From: Acidovorax sp. A1169
GTDB taxonomy: Bacteria; Pseudomonadota; Gammaproteobacteria; Burkholderiales; Burkholderiaceae_C
Assembly: GCF_030704685.1 (NCBI RefSeq)
Contig: NZ_JAUZDX010000024.1
Location: forward strand, 1 to 64,000
Reading direction: 5' to 3'
Length of the DNA stretch: 64,000 nt
Shown here: piece after piece, positions 39,766 to 48,421 of the stretch
Layout: each line of letters starts with the position of its first letter
Numbering within the stretch: the first letter of the stretch is position 1
Position numbers and translations under genes: made by a program
Notes under the pieces: generated by a model
What the model saw: only the letters and a program-made list of their open reading frames with translations
What the model was told of the DNA's origin: nothing
Databases searched by the model: none

Positions 39766-39788
39766 AGCGGCCCTCGGGCCGCTTTCTT
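39766..39788 (+). terminator. Terminator of ppk-sixA
   Basis: Stem AGCGGCCC/GGGCCGCT (39766-39773 with 39776-39783) is followed by a TTTCTT tail. It lies 33 bases after the sixA stop and overlaps the last codon of the convergent gene. Confidence 0.75.
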
Positions 39789-40362
39789 ACTTGCGGCCGT
39801 TCTTGGCGGCAGGAGCCTCGGCCTTCGGGCGGCCGGTCTTGATCGAAGGCACGGCCTGCAGCGCGCTGCGCAGGGCGGTGTCCGACAAGGTGGTCAGCAG
39901 CTTCAGGCCGGCGCGCAGCAGTTCGCTCTTCTTGGCGGGCTGGGCCAGGGCGGCGGCGCGCTGCTTGAGCGTTTCGACCACGGCGTACTCGTCCTTGGGG
40001 ATGGTGAAGCTGTCGCGCACGAGTTTGGGCTTCTTGGCCTTAACTTCCTTGGCGGGTACCACGGCTGCTGCGGGCTTGGTTGCAGGCTTGCTCACGGCGG
40101 GCGCTGCAGCCTTGGGCTTGGCGGCTGCCTTGGCTGCCGGCTTTGCGCTGGCTGCAGGCTTGGCTGTTGAAGCCTTGGCGGCTGCCTTCGGGGCGGCGGC
40201 AGGCTTGGTGGCCGCAGCTTTCTTCGGTGCCTTGGCTACCTTGGCGGGCTTGGAAGCGGCGGTGCTTTTCACGGCGGCGGGTGCCTTGGCAGCGGAGGCC
40301 ACGGCCGGGGTGGCTGCTGCGGTGGGGACGATGGGGGTGGTTGCTGGTGCAGTGGTGGTCAT
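39787..40362 (-). CDS. Ala/Lys/Pro-rich histone H1-like protein
   Basis: The 191-aa protein has about 110 N-terminal residues made almost only of Ala, Lys, Pro, Thr and Ser in KPAA/AAKP-like units. That composition is typical of bacterial histone-H1-like DNA-binding tails (AlgP/Hc1 type). The C-terminal 75 residues have normal composition and look like a small folded domain (RDSFTIPKDEYAVVETLKQR). Nucleoid or polyphosphate binding is conceivable, since Lys-rich proteins bind polyphosphate and ppk/ppx flank it; this is inference. The start sits just after a perfect AT-rich dyad. The repeat tract could vary in length by slippage. Confidence 0.75.
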   Translation of the reverse strand: MTTTAPATTPIVPTAAATPAVASAAKAPAAVKSTAASKPAKVAKAPKKAAATKPAAAPKAAAKASTAKPAASAKPAAKAAAKPKAAAPAVSKPATKPAAAVVPAKEVKAKKPKLVRDSFTIPKDEYAVVETLKQRAAALAQPAKKSELLRAGLKLLTTLSDTALRSALQAVPSIKTGRPKAEAPAAKNGRK

Positions 40363-40379
40363 GACTTCAAAAAATAAAA

Positions 40380-40400
40380 CGGTATAAACAGTTTATACCG
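40380..40400 (-). terminator. Perfect dyad between ppx and the H1-like gene
   Basis: CGGTATAAAC (40380-40389), one central A, then GTTTATACCG (40391-40400). T-rich tails on both sides make it a bidirectional terminator for ppx. It is only 18 bases from the H1-like start codon and contains TATA-like sequence, so it may also be an operator or core promoter of that gene. Confidence 0.65.
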
Positions 40401-40414
40401 TTTTTCTTTTCACG

Positions 40415-41896
40415 TCACGGCAGCTCTGCCACCAGCTCCCATGGGGTCTTCTGCCAGGCCAGCATTTCCTCGCGCAGCAGGTGGGCCGATTGCGGGTAGC
40501 CGGCTGCCCAGCCGCGGCGCGCCGCCAGCACAAAGCGGTTGCCCTTGACCTGCAGCTGCAGGCCTTCGGTGTCCGGGTCGCGGCGCGCATGGCACAGGGC
40601 CACGGCCAGCCGCAGGCACAGCAGCTGCAGGGCAAAGCCCGCGTCGGTGAGGTCCACCTCCACCAGCTTGCGCACCTTGCCGCGCTGGCCCAGCACCAGG
40701 ATGCCCAGGCGGTGCAGCTCGGGCATGGCAAAGCCGGCAGCGTCGGTGTTGTCCAGGATATAGGCGCCGTGGCGGTGGTAGTCGCTGTGCGAGATGCGGC
40801 AGCCGATCTCGTGCAGGCGCGCCGCCCAGTCGAGCTTGCGCGAGGCCCGCTCGCTGCCGGTAGGGGCCGCCTGGTCGAACAGCTGGCAGGCGATGCGGGC
40901 CACGCGCTCGGCATGTTCCATGTCCACGCCAAAGCGCTGCATGAGGCCGTTGACCGTGGTGCTGCGCAGGTCGGTGCCGGGCTGCTCGCGGTCGAGCAGG
41001 TCGTACAGCGCGCCCTGGCGCAGCGCGCCCTGGGCCACCTGCATCTGCTCGATGTGCAGCAGGTCGAACACGGCGCGCAGCACGCTGATGCCGCCGCCGA
41101 TCACGGCGCGGCGCTCGTCCTTGAGGCCGTCGATGCGCACGCGGTCCGCGCTCTGGGCGCGCAACAGTCGCTCGTGCAGCCAATCGAGGCCCTCGCGGGT
41201 GATTAGGCCTTCGGGTCCGCCTGCTGCCGCCAGCATGTCTCCGACGGCACCGGCAGTGCCGGAGGATCCATAAGCCACGTCCCAGCCGTCTGGCCGGAAG
41301 CTGGTCAGGGCTTCGTCCAGCACGGCCTTGGCGGCAATCTCGGCGGCCATGAAAGCCTGGGGTGTGAACAGGCCATCGGCAAAATAGCGCGAGGACCAGG
41401 CCACGCTGCCCACGCGAAAGGAGGCCACGGCGTGCGGCGTGAACTGCTGGCCCAGGATCAGTTCGGTGGAGCGCCCGCCGATGTCCACCACCAGACGCCG
41501 CTCGTCGGACTGGGGCAGCAGGCGTGCCACACCCTGGTAGATCAGCCGTGCTTCCTCGGGTCCGGAGACCACGTCGATCGGGTAGCCCAGCACCTGGCTG
41601 CCGCGCACGATGAATTCTTCGCGGTTGCGTGCCTCGCGCAGCGTCTGGGTGGCCACGGCGCGCACCTGCGTGCGCGAAAAGCCCGCCAGGCGCTCGCCGA
41701 AGCGGGCCAGGCAATCCCAGCCGCGCTGCATGGCCTCGGGGGTGAGGTTGCGGTTCTCGTCGAGGCCGTTGCCCTGGCGCACGGTTTCCTTGAGGTATTC
41801 GACGCGCTGGACATGGCCGTGCTCGTAGCGGCCGATTTCAAGGCGAAAGCTGTTGGATCCCAGATCCACAGCTGCGAGCAGTGTTCCGTTGTGCAT
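40415..41896 (-). CDS. ppx: Exopolyphosphatase / guanosine pentaphosphate phosphohydrolase family
   Basis: The 493-aa protein belongs to the Ppx/GppA branch of the actin-like ATPase fold. Phosphate-binding motifs are visible in AAVDLGSNSFRLEIG near the start and VVDIGGRSTELILG near residue 140. An HD-like helical C-terminal part (LHEIGCRISHSDYHRHGAYI) is present. It removes terminal phosphates from polyphosphate, opposing the nearby ppk. ATG 41896 was chosen because the actin-fold starts directly after it. Distinguishing Ppx from GppA needs biochemistry; proximity to ppk favours Ppx. Confidence 0.9.
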   Translation of the reverse strand: MHNGTLLAAVDLGSNSFRLEIGRYEHGHVQRVEYLKETVRQGNGLDENRNLTPEAMQRGWDCLARFGERLAGFSRTQVRAVATQTLREARNREEFIVRGSQVLGYPIDVVSGPEEARLIYQGVARLLPQSDERRLVVDIGGRSTELILGQQFTPHAVASFRVGSVAWSSRYFADGLFTPQAFMAAEIAAKAVLDEALTSFRPDGWDVAYGSSGTAGAVGDMLAAAGGPEGLITREGLDWLHERLLRAQSADRVRIDGLKDERRAVIGGGISVLRAVFDLLHIEQMQVAQGALRQGALYDLLDREQPGTDLRSTTVNGLMQRFGVDMEHAERVARIACQLFDQAAPTGSERASRKLDWAARLHEIGCRISHSDYHRHGAYILDNTDAAGFAMPELHRLGILVLGQRGKVRKLVEVDLTDAGFALQLLCLRLAVALCHARRDPDTEGLQLQVKGNRFVLAARRGWAAGYPQSAHLLREEMLAWQKTPWELVAELP

Positions 41897-41966
41897 GGTG
41901 GTGCGCGGGGTGCGCGTTTTTCCTTTCGGCCCAGCATAGCACCCGGGCCGGCGCGCAAGAGTGAGT

Positions 41967-43157
41967 TCAGCCAATGATGCGCCCGTTCGTGGTGAGCATG
42001 CTCTGCGTCACGTAGGCATTGGTGCGCTGGCGCCCCTGGTAGCCGATCGCATAGCCGCCGATGTTCACGGCGGCACGCTTTTGCAGGGCGGCCAGCATGC
42101 TGGCGCGGGTGACCGGGCCGGAGATGCCGCCCATCACCTCGGCGGTGTAGCGCGCGGCGATGTAGCCGGCCAGGCCCAGGGGGGAGGGGGGTTCGTCGTA
42201 GAAGCGCGCCAGGGCGTCGCGGTAGCTGCGCACCACGGGCAGGCTGGCGTTCACCATGGGCACGGCCTGGGTGACGATGACCGAGGCCTTGGCGGCCGTG
42301 GGGCCCATCTGGGCCAGCACCTGCAGGTTCACGTCGGCCAGCGCCACGACATAGCACTGGCGGCCCTGGGGCAGCGCGAGCTGGTCCAGGAACGAAAAAA
42401 GCTCGGGCGTGCCGCCGATGAACAGGATGATGGTCTGGTCCACGCGCGCTCCCGTGCCGGCCTTTGCGGCGCCGCCTGGTGGCGAAATGGCCTGCACCTT
42501 GAGCGACATCGATTGGGCCGCATGGGCCACCATGGCCTCGGACTGGCGCCGCACGGCCGCGCTGGCATAGGCCACGCCCACCGTCTGTACGCCCATGCTG
42601 GCCAGGTTCTTGATGGCGTGGGTGATCTGGGCCTCGTGCCCGGCGAACACGTCGAACACGGTGTCGCTGGCGCCGTTGGCCGTGGAAATGCCTGCCGTGT
42701 CATGCAGCCAGGGCGCCACGAAGGGCAGGGCGGCATCGCCGGGCGACTTGGCCTGCAGGGCGATGAGCCCGCTGGCCGCCGTGTTGCCCACGCAGCCCGA
42801 CAGGGCGATGCAACTGGCCTGGCGCTGCGCGCTCTGCCAGGCGGACTGCAGGCTCGCGGGGGTGCCATCGGTCTCCAGCGTCTGGTGCTGCACGGGGCGG
42901 CCCTGCACGCCGCCCCTGGCGTTGATCTCCTGCCATGCGGTGCGCGAGCCGACGAGGAAGTCGCGGCTCACATCCTGCTGGTCCGCAGACAGGTCCGCCA
43001 CCTGCGCCACCACATGGGGGCGGTCGGCATCCGCTTTTTTGGCGGATGGTTCCGTCCCTTGGGCTCCGGCGGTGCCTGTCAGGCCCATGGCCGCCACCCC
43101 TTGCAGCCAGTGGCGGCGCAGAACGCCGGTCTGGCCAGGGCGGGGTGTGCGGGTCAT
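41967..43157 (-). CDS. Periplasmic type-1 substrate-binding protein, orphan
   Basis: The 396-aa protein resembles the branched-chain amino acid/amide binding family. A twin-arginine-like N terminus (LRRHWLQGVAAMGLTG) ends in an AQG cleavage region. The core includes FLVGSRTAWQEINARGGVQG, the usual entry of this family. No permease or ATPase gene of the Liv type lies nearby, so the transporter partner or a sensor role is unknown. It follows the FAS1 lipoprotein gene by 17 bases on the same strand and may share its promoter. Confidence 0.8.
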   Translation of the reverse strand: MTRTPRPGQTGVLRRHWLQGVAAMGLTGTAGAQGTEPSAKKADADRPHVVAQVADLSADQQDVSRDFLVGSRTAWQEINARGGVQGRPVQHQTLETDGTPASLQSAWQSAQRQASCIALSGCVGNTAASGLIALQAKSPGDAALPFVAPWLHDTAGISTANGASDTVFDVFAGHEAQITHAIKNLASMGVQTVGVAYASAAVRRQSEAMVAHAAQSMSLKVQAISPPGGAAKAGTGARVDQTIILFIGGTPELFSFLDQLALPQGRQCYVVALADVNLQVLAQMGPTAAKASVIVTQAVPMVNASLPVVRSYRDALARFYDEPPSPLGLAGYIAARYTAEVMGGISGPVTRASMLAALQKRAAVNIGGYAIGYQGRQRTNAYVTQSMLTTNGRIIG

Positions 43158-43174
43158 GTCGTGCGGCTGGCCGG

Positions 43175-43666
43175 TTACTTCTTGGGGGGCATCAGCACGG
43201 TGTCGACCACGTGTACGACACCGTTGGTGGCGATCACGTCGGCCTGGGTCACCATGGCTTCGTCCACGGTGACGAAAGCGCCAGCACGGGCCAGTGCCAC
43301 GTTCGATCCATTCAGGGTCTTGGCATTGCCGGCCTTGGCCTCGGCGGCGGTCACGCGGCCTGCCACGATGTGGTGGTTGAGCACGGCCTTGAGCTGGGCG
43401 GGATTGGCCTGCAGTTCTGCCAGGGTCTTGGCGGGCACGGCCTTGAAGGCGTCGTCCGACGGGGCGAACACGGTGTAGGGGCCGGCGGCCTTGAGCGTGT
43501 CGGTCAGGCCGGCCTGCACGGCCAGCTTGTTGAAGGTGCTCAGCGAAGGCGTCTTTGCAATCGTGCCGTCGAGGGTTGCGGGGGCAGAGCCCATGCTGGA
43601 GCAGCCGGCCAGGGTGGCGGCGGCAGCAAGGGCGAGAGCGGATTGCAGTGCGTAACGGCGGAACAT
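43175..43666 (-). CDS. Fasciclin (FAS1) domain lipoprotein
   Basis: The 163-aa protein has a lipoprotein signal peptide with lipobox LAGC (cysteine near residue 22). A single FAS1 domain carries the conserved YTVFAPSDDAF and the H2 motif GVVHVVDTVL. FAS1 domains mediate adhesion or bind small ligands; the role here is unknown. ATG 43666 has GGAG at eight bases. A Pho-box-like pair lies 58-75 bases upstream on its own strand, divergent from that of pstS, so it may be phosphate regulated. Confidence 0.88.
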   Translation of the reverse strand: MFRRYALQSALALAAAATLAGCSSMGSAPATLDGTIAKTPSLSTFNKLAVQAGLTDTLKAAGPYTVFAPSDDAFKAVPAKTLAELQANPAQLKAVLNHHIVAGRVTAAEAKAGNAKTLNGSNVALARAGAFVTVDEAMVTQADVIATNGVVHVVDTVLMPPKK

Positions 43667-43723
43667 GTGATTCTCCAGGTAGATAGCCGATTCATCTCGG
43701 TGGCGGGAGACTAAGCAGCTCCC

Positions 43724-43741
43724 GTGACAACTGGATGACAC
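43724..43741 (-). promoter_or_regulatory. Candidate Pho box for the FAS1 gene
   Basis: Read on the minus strand the site is GTGTCAT, four bases, TTGTCAC: two units at 11-base period, each matching six of seven PhoB unit positions. A weak -10-like TAGTCT follows ten bases downstream. It is oriented away from pstS. Confidence 0.55.
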
Positions 43742-43788
43742 AAGAGGGTGGTCCTCCATGGAGAAGAGATGTGTGACAACCGGCCTGC

Positions 43789-43822
43789 GTGTCACGACAA
43801 TGTCATATACGGACCCTAGAGT
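43789..43822 (+). promoter_or_regulatory. Pho box and -10 of pstS
   Basis: GTGTCAC (43789-43795) and ATGTCAT (43800-43806) form two PhoB units at an 11-base period. TAGAGT (43817-43822) lies ten bases downstream as a -10. The pstS start codon is at 43860. Geometry is canonical for PhoB-activated promoters. Confidence 0.8.
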
Positions 43823-43859
43823 CGCCTCATCCCTACTCACTCATCCAAGAGGTGTCTTC

Positions 43860-44900
43860 ATGAAAATGTCCGCGATTCGGGTCCTTGTTGCTGGTGTCGT
43901 CGCTGCTGGTGCGTTCTCTCAAGCCATGGCGCAGCAGGAAGCCACCGGTGCAGGTGCCAGCTTTCCGGCGCCTCTGTATTCCAAGTGGGCGGCTGACTAC
44001 AACAAGGCCACCAACATCAAGATCAACTACCAGTCGGTGGGTTCGGGTGCCGGTCTGCGCCAGATCGAAGCCAAGACGGTCGACTTCGGTGCCTCGGATG
44101 CGCCCCTGAAGGACGAAGACCTGGCCAAAAAGGGCCTGGTGCAGTTCCCCACCGTGATCGGTGGTGTGGTGCCGGTGGTCAACATCAAGGGTATCGCTCC
44201 CGGTCAGATCCGCCTGAGTGGCCAAGTGCTGGGTGACATCTACCTGGGCAAGATCACCAAGTGGAACGACGCCGCAATCAAGGCGCTGAACCCCAGTCTG
44301 GCCCTGCCAGATGCTGCCATTGCCCCCGTGCGCCGCGCCGATGGCTCGGGCACCAGCTTCATCTTCACGAACTACCTGAGCAAGGTGAATGCCGAGTGGA
44401 AGTCCAAGGTCGGTGAAGGCACGGCCGTGAACTGGCCTACGGGTGCCGGCGGCAAGGGCAACGAAGGCGTGGCCGCTTTTGTGGGCCGCCTGCCCAACTC
44501 CATCGGTTACGTGGAGTACGCGTACGTCAAGCAGAACAAGATGACCTATGTGCAGATGCAGAACGCCGATGGCGCCTACGTCTCTCCTGATGACACGGCC
44601 TTCAAGGCCGCTGCTGCCGGCGCCGAATGGGCCAAGAGCTTCTACCAGATCCTGACCAACCAGCCTGGCAAGGATTCGTGGCCCATCACCGGCGCGACCT
44701 TCGTGCTGATGCAGAAATCGCAGGACAAGCCTGCCCAGGCCACCACGGCACTCAAGTTTTTCGACTGGGCCTATGCCCAGGGCGACAAGACCGCTGCAGA
44801 CCTGGACTATGTGCCCATGCCCGACAGCGTGAAGGCCATCATCCTCAAGTCGTGGGGTGACATCAAGGACACCTCTGGCAAGGCGGTAGCTTTCAAGTAA
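43860..44900 (+). CDS. pstS: Phosphate ABC transporter substrate-binding protein PstS
   Basis: The 346-aa periplasmic protein binds inorganic phosphate with high affinity. It has a signal peptide (about 1-25, ending AMA), the entry TGAGASFPAPLYSKW, and the phosphate-contacting RADGSGTSFIFTNYL near residue 160. ATG 43860 is correct because the signal peptide starts there. It leads pstSCAB-phoU-phoBR behind a Pho box. A GC-rich hairpin separates it from pstC. Confidence 0.98.
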   Translation: MKMSAIRVLVAGVVAAGAFSQAMAQQEATGAGASFPAPLYSKWAADYNKATNIKINYQSVGSGAGLRQIEAKTVDFGASDAPLKDEDLAKKGLVQFPTVIGGVVPVVNIKGIAPGQIRLSGQVLGDIYLGKITKWNDAAIKALNPSLALPDAAIAPVRRADGSGTSFIFTNYLSKVNAEWKSKVGEGTAVNWPTGAGGKGNEGVAAFVGRLPNSIGYVEYAYVKQNKMTYVQMQNADGAYVSPDDTAFKAAAAGAEWAKSFYQILTNQPGKDSWPITGATFVLMQKSQDKPAQATTALKFFDWAYAQGDKTAADLDYVPMPDSVKAIILKSWGDIKDTSGKAVAFK

Positions 44901-44908
44901 TCTCACGG

Positions 44909-44930
44909 GGCCGGCGACACGCCGGCCTTT
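44909..44930 (+). other. Intercistronic hairpin pstS-pstC
   Basis: GGCCGGCG/CGCCGGCC (44909-44916 with 44920-44927) with a three-base loop and only three T. It could be a leaky terminator or an mRNA 3'-end stabiliser, giving more PstS than membrane components, a usual need of binding-protein systems. Confidence 0.6.
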
Positions 44931-44963
44931 CGATTTCACTTCACTGAATCCAAGGCTACCAAC

Positions 44964-45992
44964 GTGTCCACTACGATGCCGGTCCGCGACAATCCGTCCC
45001 TTGAGACGGCCCCTCTGCGCACCAAAAACATGCCTCCACCTCCCTCCCGCCCCCTGATTTCCGGCATGCTGGCCGACCGGCTGTTCGGCTGGCTGGCGCG
45101 CGGCGCCGCCATCCTGACCCTGCTGCTGCTGGTCGGTATCCTGGGCTCCCTGGTCGTAGGCGCCTGGCCTTCCATTGCCAAGTACGGCCTGAGTTTCCTC
45201 ACCAGCAGCGTATGGGATCCGGTTCAGGACGAGTACGGCGGCCTGGTCATGATCTATGGCACGGTGACCACGTCCATCATCGCCCTGGTCATTGCGGTGC
45301 CCGTCAGCTTCGGCATCGCACTGTTCCTGACCGAGCTGTCGCCAGCATGGCTCAAGCGCCCCCTGGGCACCGCCATCGAGCTGCTGGCGGCAGTGCCCTC
45401 CATCGTCTACGGCATGTGGGGCCTGATGGTGTTCGGCCCCATCCTCTCGACCTACGTGCAGCAGCCGCTTCAGGCGCTGTTCGCGGGCGTGCCCTACCTG
45501 GGTGCCTTCGTGTCGGGCCCCCCGGTGGGCATCGGCATCCTGTCGGCCGGCATCATCCTGGCCATCATGATCATTCCGTTCATCGCCTCGGTGATGCGCG
45601 ACGTGTTCGAAGTCACGCCCGCCCTGCTCAAGGAGTCGGCCTACGGCCTGGGCTCCACGACCTGGGAAGTGATGTGGAAGGTCGTTCTGCCTTACACCAA
45701 GACCGGCGTGCTCGGCGGCATCATGCTGGGCCTGGGCCGGGCGCTGGGTGAAACCATGGCCGTGACCTTCGTCATTGGCAACATGAACCAGCTGTCCTCG
45801 CTGTCGATGTTCGAGGCGGCCAACAGCATCACTTCGGCGCTGGCCAACGAGTTCGCCGAAGCCGGCGAGGGCCTGCACCAGGCTTCGCTGATCTACCTGG
45901 GCCTGGTCCTGTTCTTCATCACCTTTGTGGTGCTGACGCTGTCCAAGATCCTGCTGTCACGCCTGCAAAAGAACGAAGGAGCTCGCACATGA
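44964..45992 (+). CDS. pstC: Phosphate ABC transporter permease PstC
   Basis: The 342-aa inner-membrane permease has about six membrane spans after a cytoplasmic N terminus of about 40 residues. The ABC-permease coupling (EAA) loop is in KESAYGLGSTTWEVMWKVVL. With PstA it forms the phosphate channel. Start is GTG 44964; ATG 44976 is possible. It overlaps pstA by four bases (ATGA). Confidence 0.97.
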   Translation: MSTTMPVRDNPSLETAPLRTKNMPPPPSRPLISGMLADRLFGWLARGAAILTLLLLVGILGSLVVGAWPSIAKYGLSFLTSSVWDPVQDEYGGLVMIYGTVTTSIIALVIAVPVSFGIALFLTELSPAWLKRPLGTAIELLAAVPSIVYGMWGLMVFGPILSTYVQQPLQALFAGVPYLGAFVSGPPVGIGILSAGIILAIMIIPFIASVMRDVFEVTPALLKESAYGLGSTTWEVMWKVVLPYTKTGVLGGIMLGLGRALGETMAVTFVIGNMNQLSSLSMFEAANSITSALANEFAEAGEGLHQASLIYLGLVLFFITFVVLTLSKILLSRLQKNEGART

Positions 45993-46882
45993 GCACCAGC
46001 ACAAGCACCTCGCAGCGCCTGATCTCGGCGGCCGAGCTCGACCAGCAGCGCCAGGCGCGCTACAACAGCCGTAAGCGCGTCAACCAGATCGCCCTCGTCC
46101 TGTCGCTCGCCGCCATGGCGTTCGGCGTGTTCTGGCTGGTCTGGATTTTGTGGGAAACCGTGCGCCTGGGCGTGGGGGGCCTGAACATCGCCCTGTTCAC
46201 CCAGATGACGCCACCGCCGAACGAAGCGGGCGGCATTTCCAATGCCATCTACGGCTCGTTCGTGATGGTGGTGCTGGCCACTTTCGTGGGCACGCCCATC
46301 GGCATCATGGCCGGAATCTACCTGGCCGAGTACGAGACCAAGAGCCTGCTGGCTTCGGTCACGCGCTTCGTCAACGACATCCTGCTGTCGGCACCCAGCA
46401 TCGTCATCGGCCTGTTCGTGTATGCCGTGGTGGTGGCGCGCTTCAAGAGCTTCTCGGCCTACGCCGGCATCCTGGCGCTGGCGCTGATCGTGATCCCGGT
46501 GGTCATCCGCACCACCGAGAACATGCTCATCCTGGTGCCTGCCAGCCTGCGCGAGGCCGCCTACGCCCTGGGCACGCCCAAGTGGAAGGTGATCCTGATG
46601 GTGACGCTGCGCGCTGCCCGCGCCGGTGTGATCACCGGTGTGCTGCTGGCCGTGGCCCGCATCGCCGGTGAAACCGCCCCGCTGCTGTTCACCGCGCTGA
46701 ACAACCAGTTCTGGAACGGCGACCTGGCCAAGCCCATGGCCAGCCTGCCGGTGACCATCTTCAAGTTCGCCATGAGCCCCTACGAGAACTGGCAGCAACT
46801 GGCCTGGGCCGGCGTCTTCCTGATCACCGTCGCAGTTCTCGGCCTGAACATCCTGGCGCGGGTCCTGACCCGCCAAAAGTAA
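45989..46882 (+). CDS. pstA: Phosphate ABC transporter permease PstA
   Basis: The 297-aa inner-membrane permease pairs with PstC. Six hydrophobic spans and the coupling loop REAAYALGTPKWKVILMVTL are visible. The start overlaps the pstC stop, and pstB starts 26 bases after its end. Confidence 0.97.
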   Translation: MSTSTSTSQRLISAAELDQQRQARYNSRKRVNQIALVLSLAAMAFGVFWLVWILWETVRLGVGGLNIALFTQMTPPPNEAGGISNAIYGSFVMVVLATFVGTPIGIMAGIYLAEYETKSLLASVTRFVNDILLSAPSIVIGLFVYAVVVARFKSFSAYAGILALALIVIPVVIRTTENMLILVPASLREAAYALGTPKWKVILMVTLRAARAGVITGVLLAVARIAGETAPLLFTALNNQFWNGDLAKPMASLPVTIFKFAMSPYENWQQLAWAGVFLITVAVLGLNILARVLTRQK

Positions 46883-46908
46883 GCCCCAGCAGCAAGAAAG
46901 ACACCCTC

Positions 46909-47694
46909 ATGTCCGCTATTCTCAAGAACGACGCGCCCAACAAGTCCAAGATCACGGTGCGCGACCTGAACTTCTACTACGGCAAGTTCCATGCCCTGAA
47001 GGCTATCAACCTCGACATCCCTGAGCATAAGGTCACGGCCTTCATCGGCCCCTCGGGCTGTGGCAAATCCACGCTGCTGCGCACCTTCAACCGCATGTTC
47101 GAGCTGTACCCCGAGCAGCGCGCTGAAGGCCAGATCGTGCTGGACGGCGAGAACCTGCTCAAGAGCAAGCAGGACGTGGCCCTGGTGCGCGCCAAGGTCG
47201 GTATGGTGTTCCAGAAGCCCACGCCGTTCCCGATGTCGATCTACGACAACATCGCCTTCGGCGTGAAGCTCTTCGAGAGCCTGAACGCCACCGACATGGA
47301 CGACCGTGTGGAATGGGCGCTGCGCAAGGCCGCGCTGTGGAACGAGGTCAAGGACAAGCTCAACCAGAGCGGTTCCAGCCTCTCGGGCGGGCAGCAGCAG
47401 CGCCTGTGCATTGCCCGCGGCATTGCCATCAAGCCCGAAGTGCTGCTGCTGGACGAGCCCTGCTCGGCACTGGACCCGATCTCCACGGCCAAGGTGGAAG
47501 AGCTGATCGCCGAGCTCAAGAACGACTACACCGTGGTCATCGTGACCCACAACATGCAGCAGGCCGCGCGCTGCAGCGACTACACCGCCTACATGTACCT
47601 GGGCGACCTGGTCGAGTTCGGCGAGACGGAACAGATGTTCTTCAAGCCGCAGCGCAAGGAAACCGAAGACTACATTACCGGCCGTTTCGGCTAA
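46909..47694 (+). CDS. pstB: Phosphate ABC transporter ATP-binding protein PstB
   Basis: The 261-aa ATPase powers phosphate import and takes part in signalling to PhoR through PhoU. Walker A (GPSGCGKST), the signature LSGGQQQR, Walker B (VLLLDEP) and the switch histidine in VTHNMQQAAR are intact. It is followed after ten bases by phoU. Confidence 0.98.
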   Translation: MSAILKNDAPNKSKITVRDLNFYYGKFHALKAINLDIPEHKVTAFIGPSGCGKSTLLRTFNRMFELYPEQRAEGQIVLDGENLLKSKQDVALVRAKVGMVFQKPTPFPMSIYDNIAFGVKLFESLNATDMDDRVEWALRKAALWNEVKDKLNQSGSSLSGGQQQRLCIARGIAIKPEVLLLDEPCSALDPISTAKVEELIAELKNDYTVVIVTHNMQQAARCSDYTAYMYLGDLVEFGETEQMFFKPQRKETEDYITGRFG

Positions 47695-47704
47695 GGAGAC
47701 AGCA

Positions 47705-48406
47705 ATGCCCGACAAGCACCTTTCGTCGCAGTTCGACTCCGAACTCAACAGCGTCTCCGCCCGCGTCATGGAAATGGGCGGTCTCGTGGAGTCGCAGATC
47801 CGCCAGGCCGTGTACGCCCTGTCGCAGTTCAGCCTGGAGGCCGTGGAACAGGTCGCCGCCATCGAAGTGCGCGTGAACTCCATGGAGGTGGAGATCGATC
47901 AGGAGCTGTCCTCCATCATCGCGCGCCGTCAGCCGACGGCGCGCGACCTGCGCCTGTTGATCGCGTTTTCCAAGGCTACGGCCAACCTCGAACGCATGGG
48001 CGATGAGGCCAACAAGATGGCGCGCATGGTGCGCTCCATCATCGAGAGCGGCGCCGCGCGCTCGCTGCCGTCGAGCGACCTGCGTGTGGCGGCCGAGCTG
48101 GCCTCGGGCCTGCTGCGCAAGGCGCTGGATGCGTTTGCCCGTCTGGACACCAAGATGGCTGTCGATATCCTCAAGGAGGATGATCTGATCGACAAGGAGT
48201 TCGATGGCTTCGTGCGCAAGCTGGTCACCTACATGATGGAAGACCCCCGCACCATCTCCCCGAGCCTGGACCTTTTGTTCCTGGCCAAGGCCATCGAGCG
48301 CATCGGCGACCATTCGAAGAATGTGGCCGAACTCATCATCTACTTGGTCAAGGGCAAGGACGTGCGCCACACGGCCCTCGATGAGATCGAATCGGCCGTA
48401 CTGTAG
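47705..48406 (+). CDS. phoU: Phosphate signalling regulator PhoU
   Basis: The 233-aa all-helical protein contains two PhoU repeats (about residues 15-105 and 115-210), each with a metal-binding E/D-rich helix such as AIERIGDHSKNVAE. It inhibits PhoR kinase activity when phosphate is plentiful and dampens PstSCAB transport. AAGGAGA precedes the ATG. It is followed after 15 bases by phoB. Confidence 0.97.
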   Translation: MPDKHLSSQFDSELNSVSARVMEMGGLVESQIRQAVYALSQFSLEAVEQVAAIEVRVNSMEVEIDQELSSIIARRQPTARDLRLLIAFSKATANLERMGDEANKMARMVRSIIESGAARSLPSSDLRVAAELASGLLRKALDAFARLDTKMAVDILKEDDLIDKEFDGFVRKLVTYMMEDPRTISPSLDLLFLAKAIERIGDHSKNVAELIIYLVKGKDVRHTALDEIESAVL

Positions 48407-48421
48407 GCCCATGAACGCTGT

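Noticed and set aside
40415..41896. Assignment as GppA
   Set aside because: Sequence cannot exclude it, but the nearby ppk makes exopolyphosphatase the simpler call.
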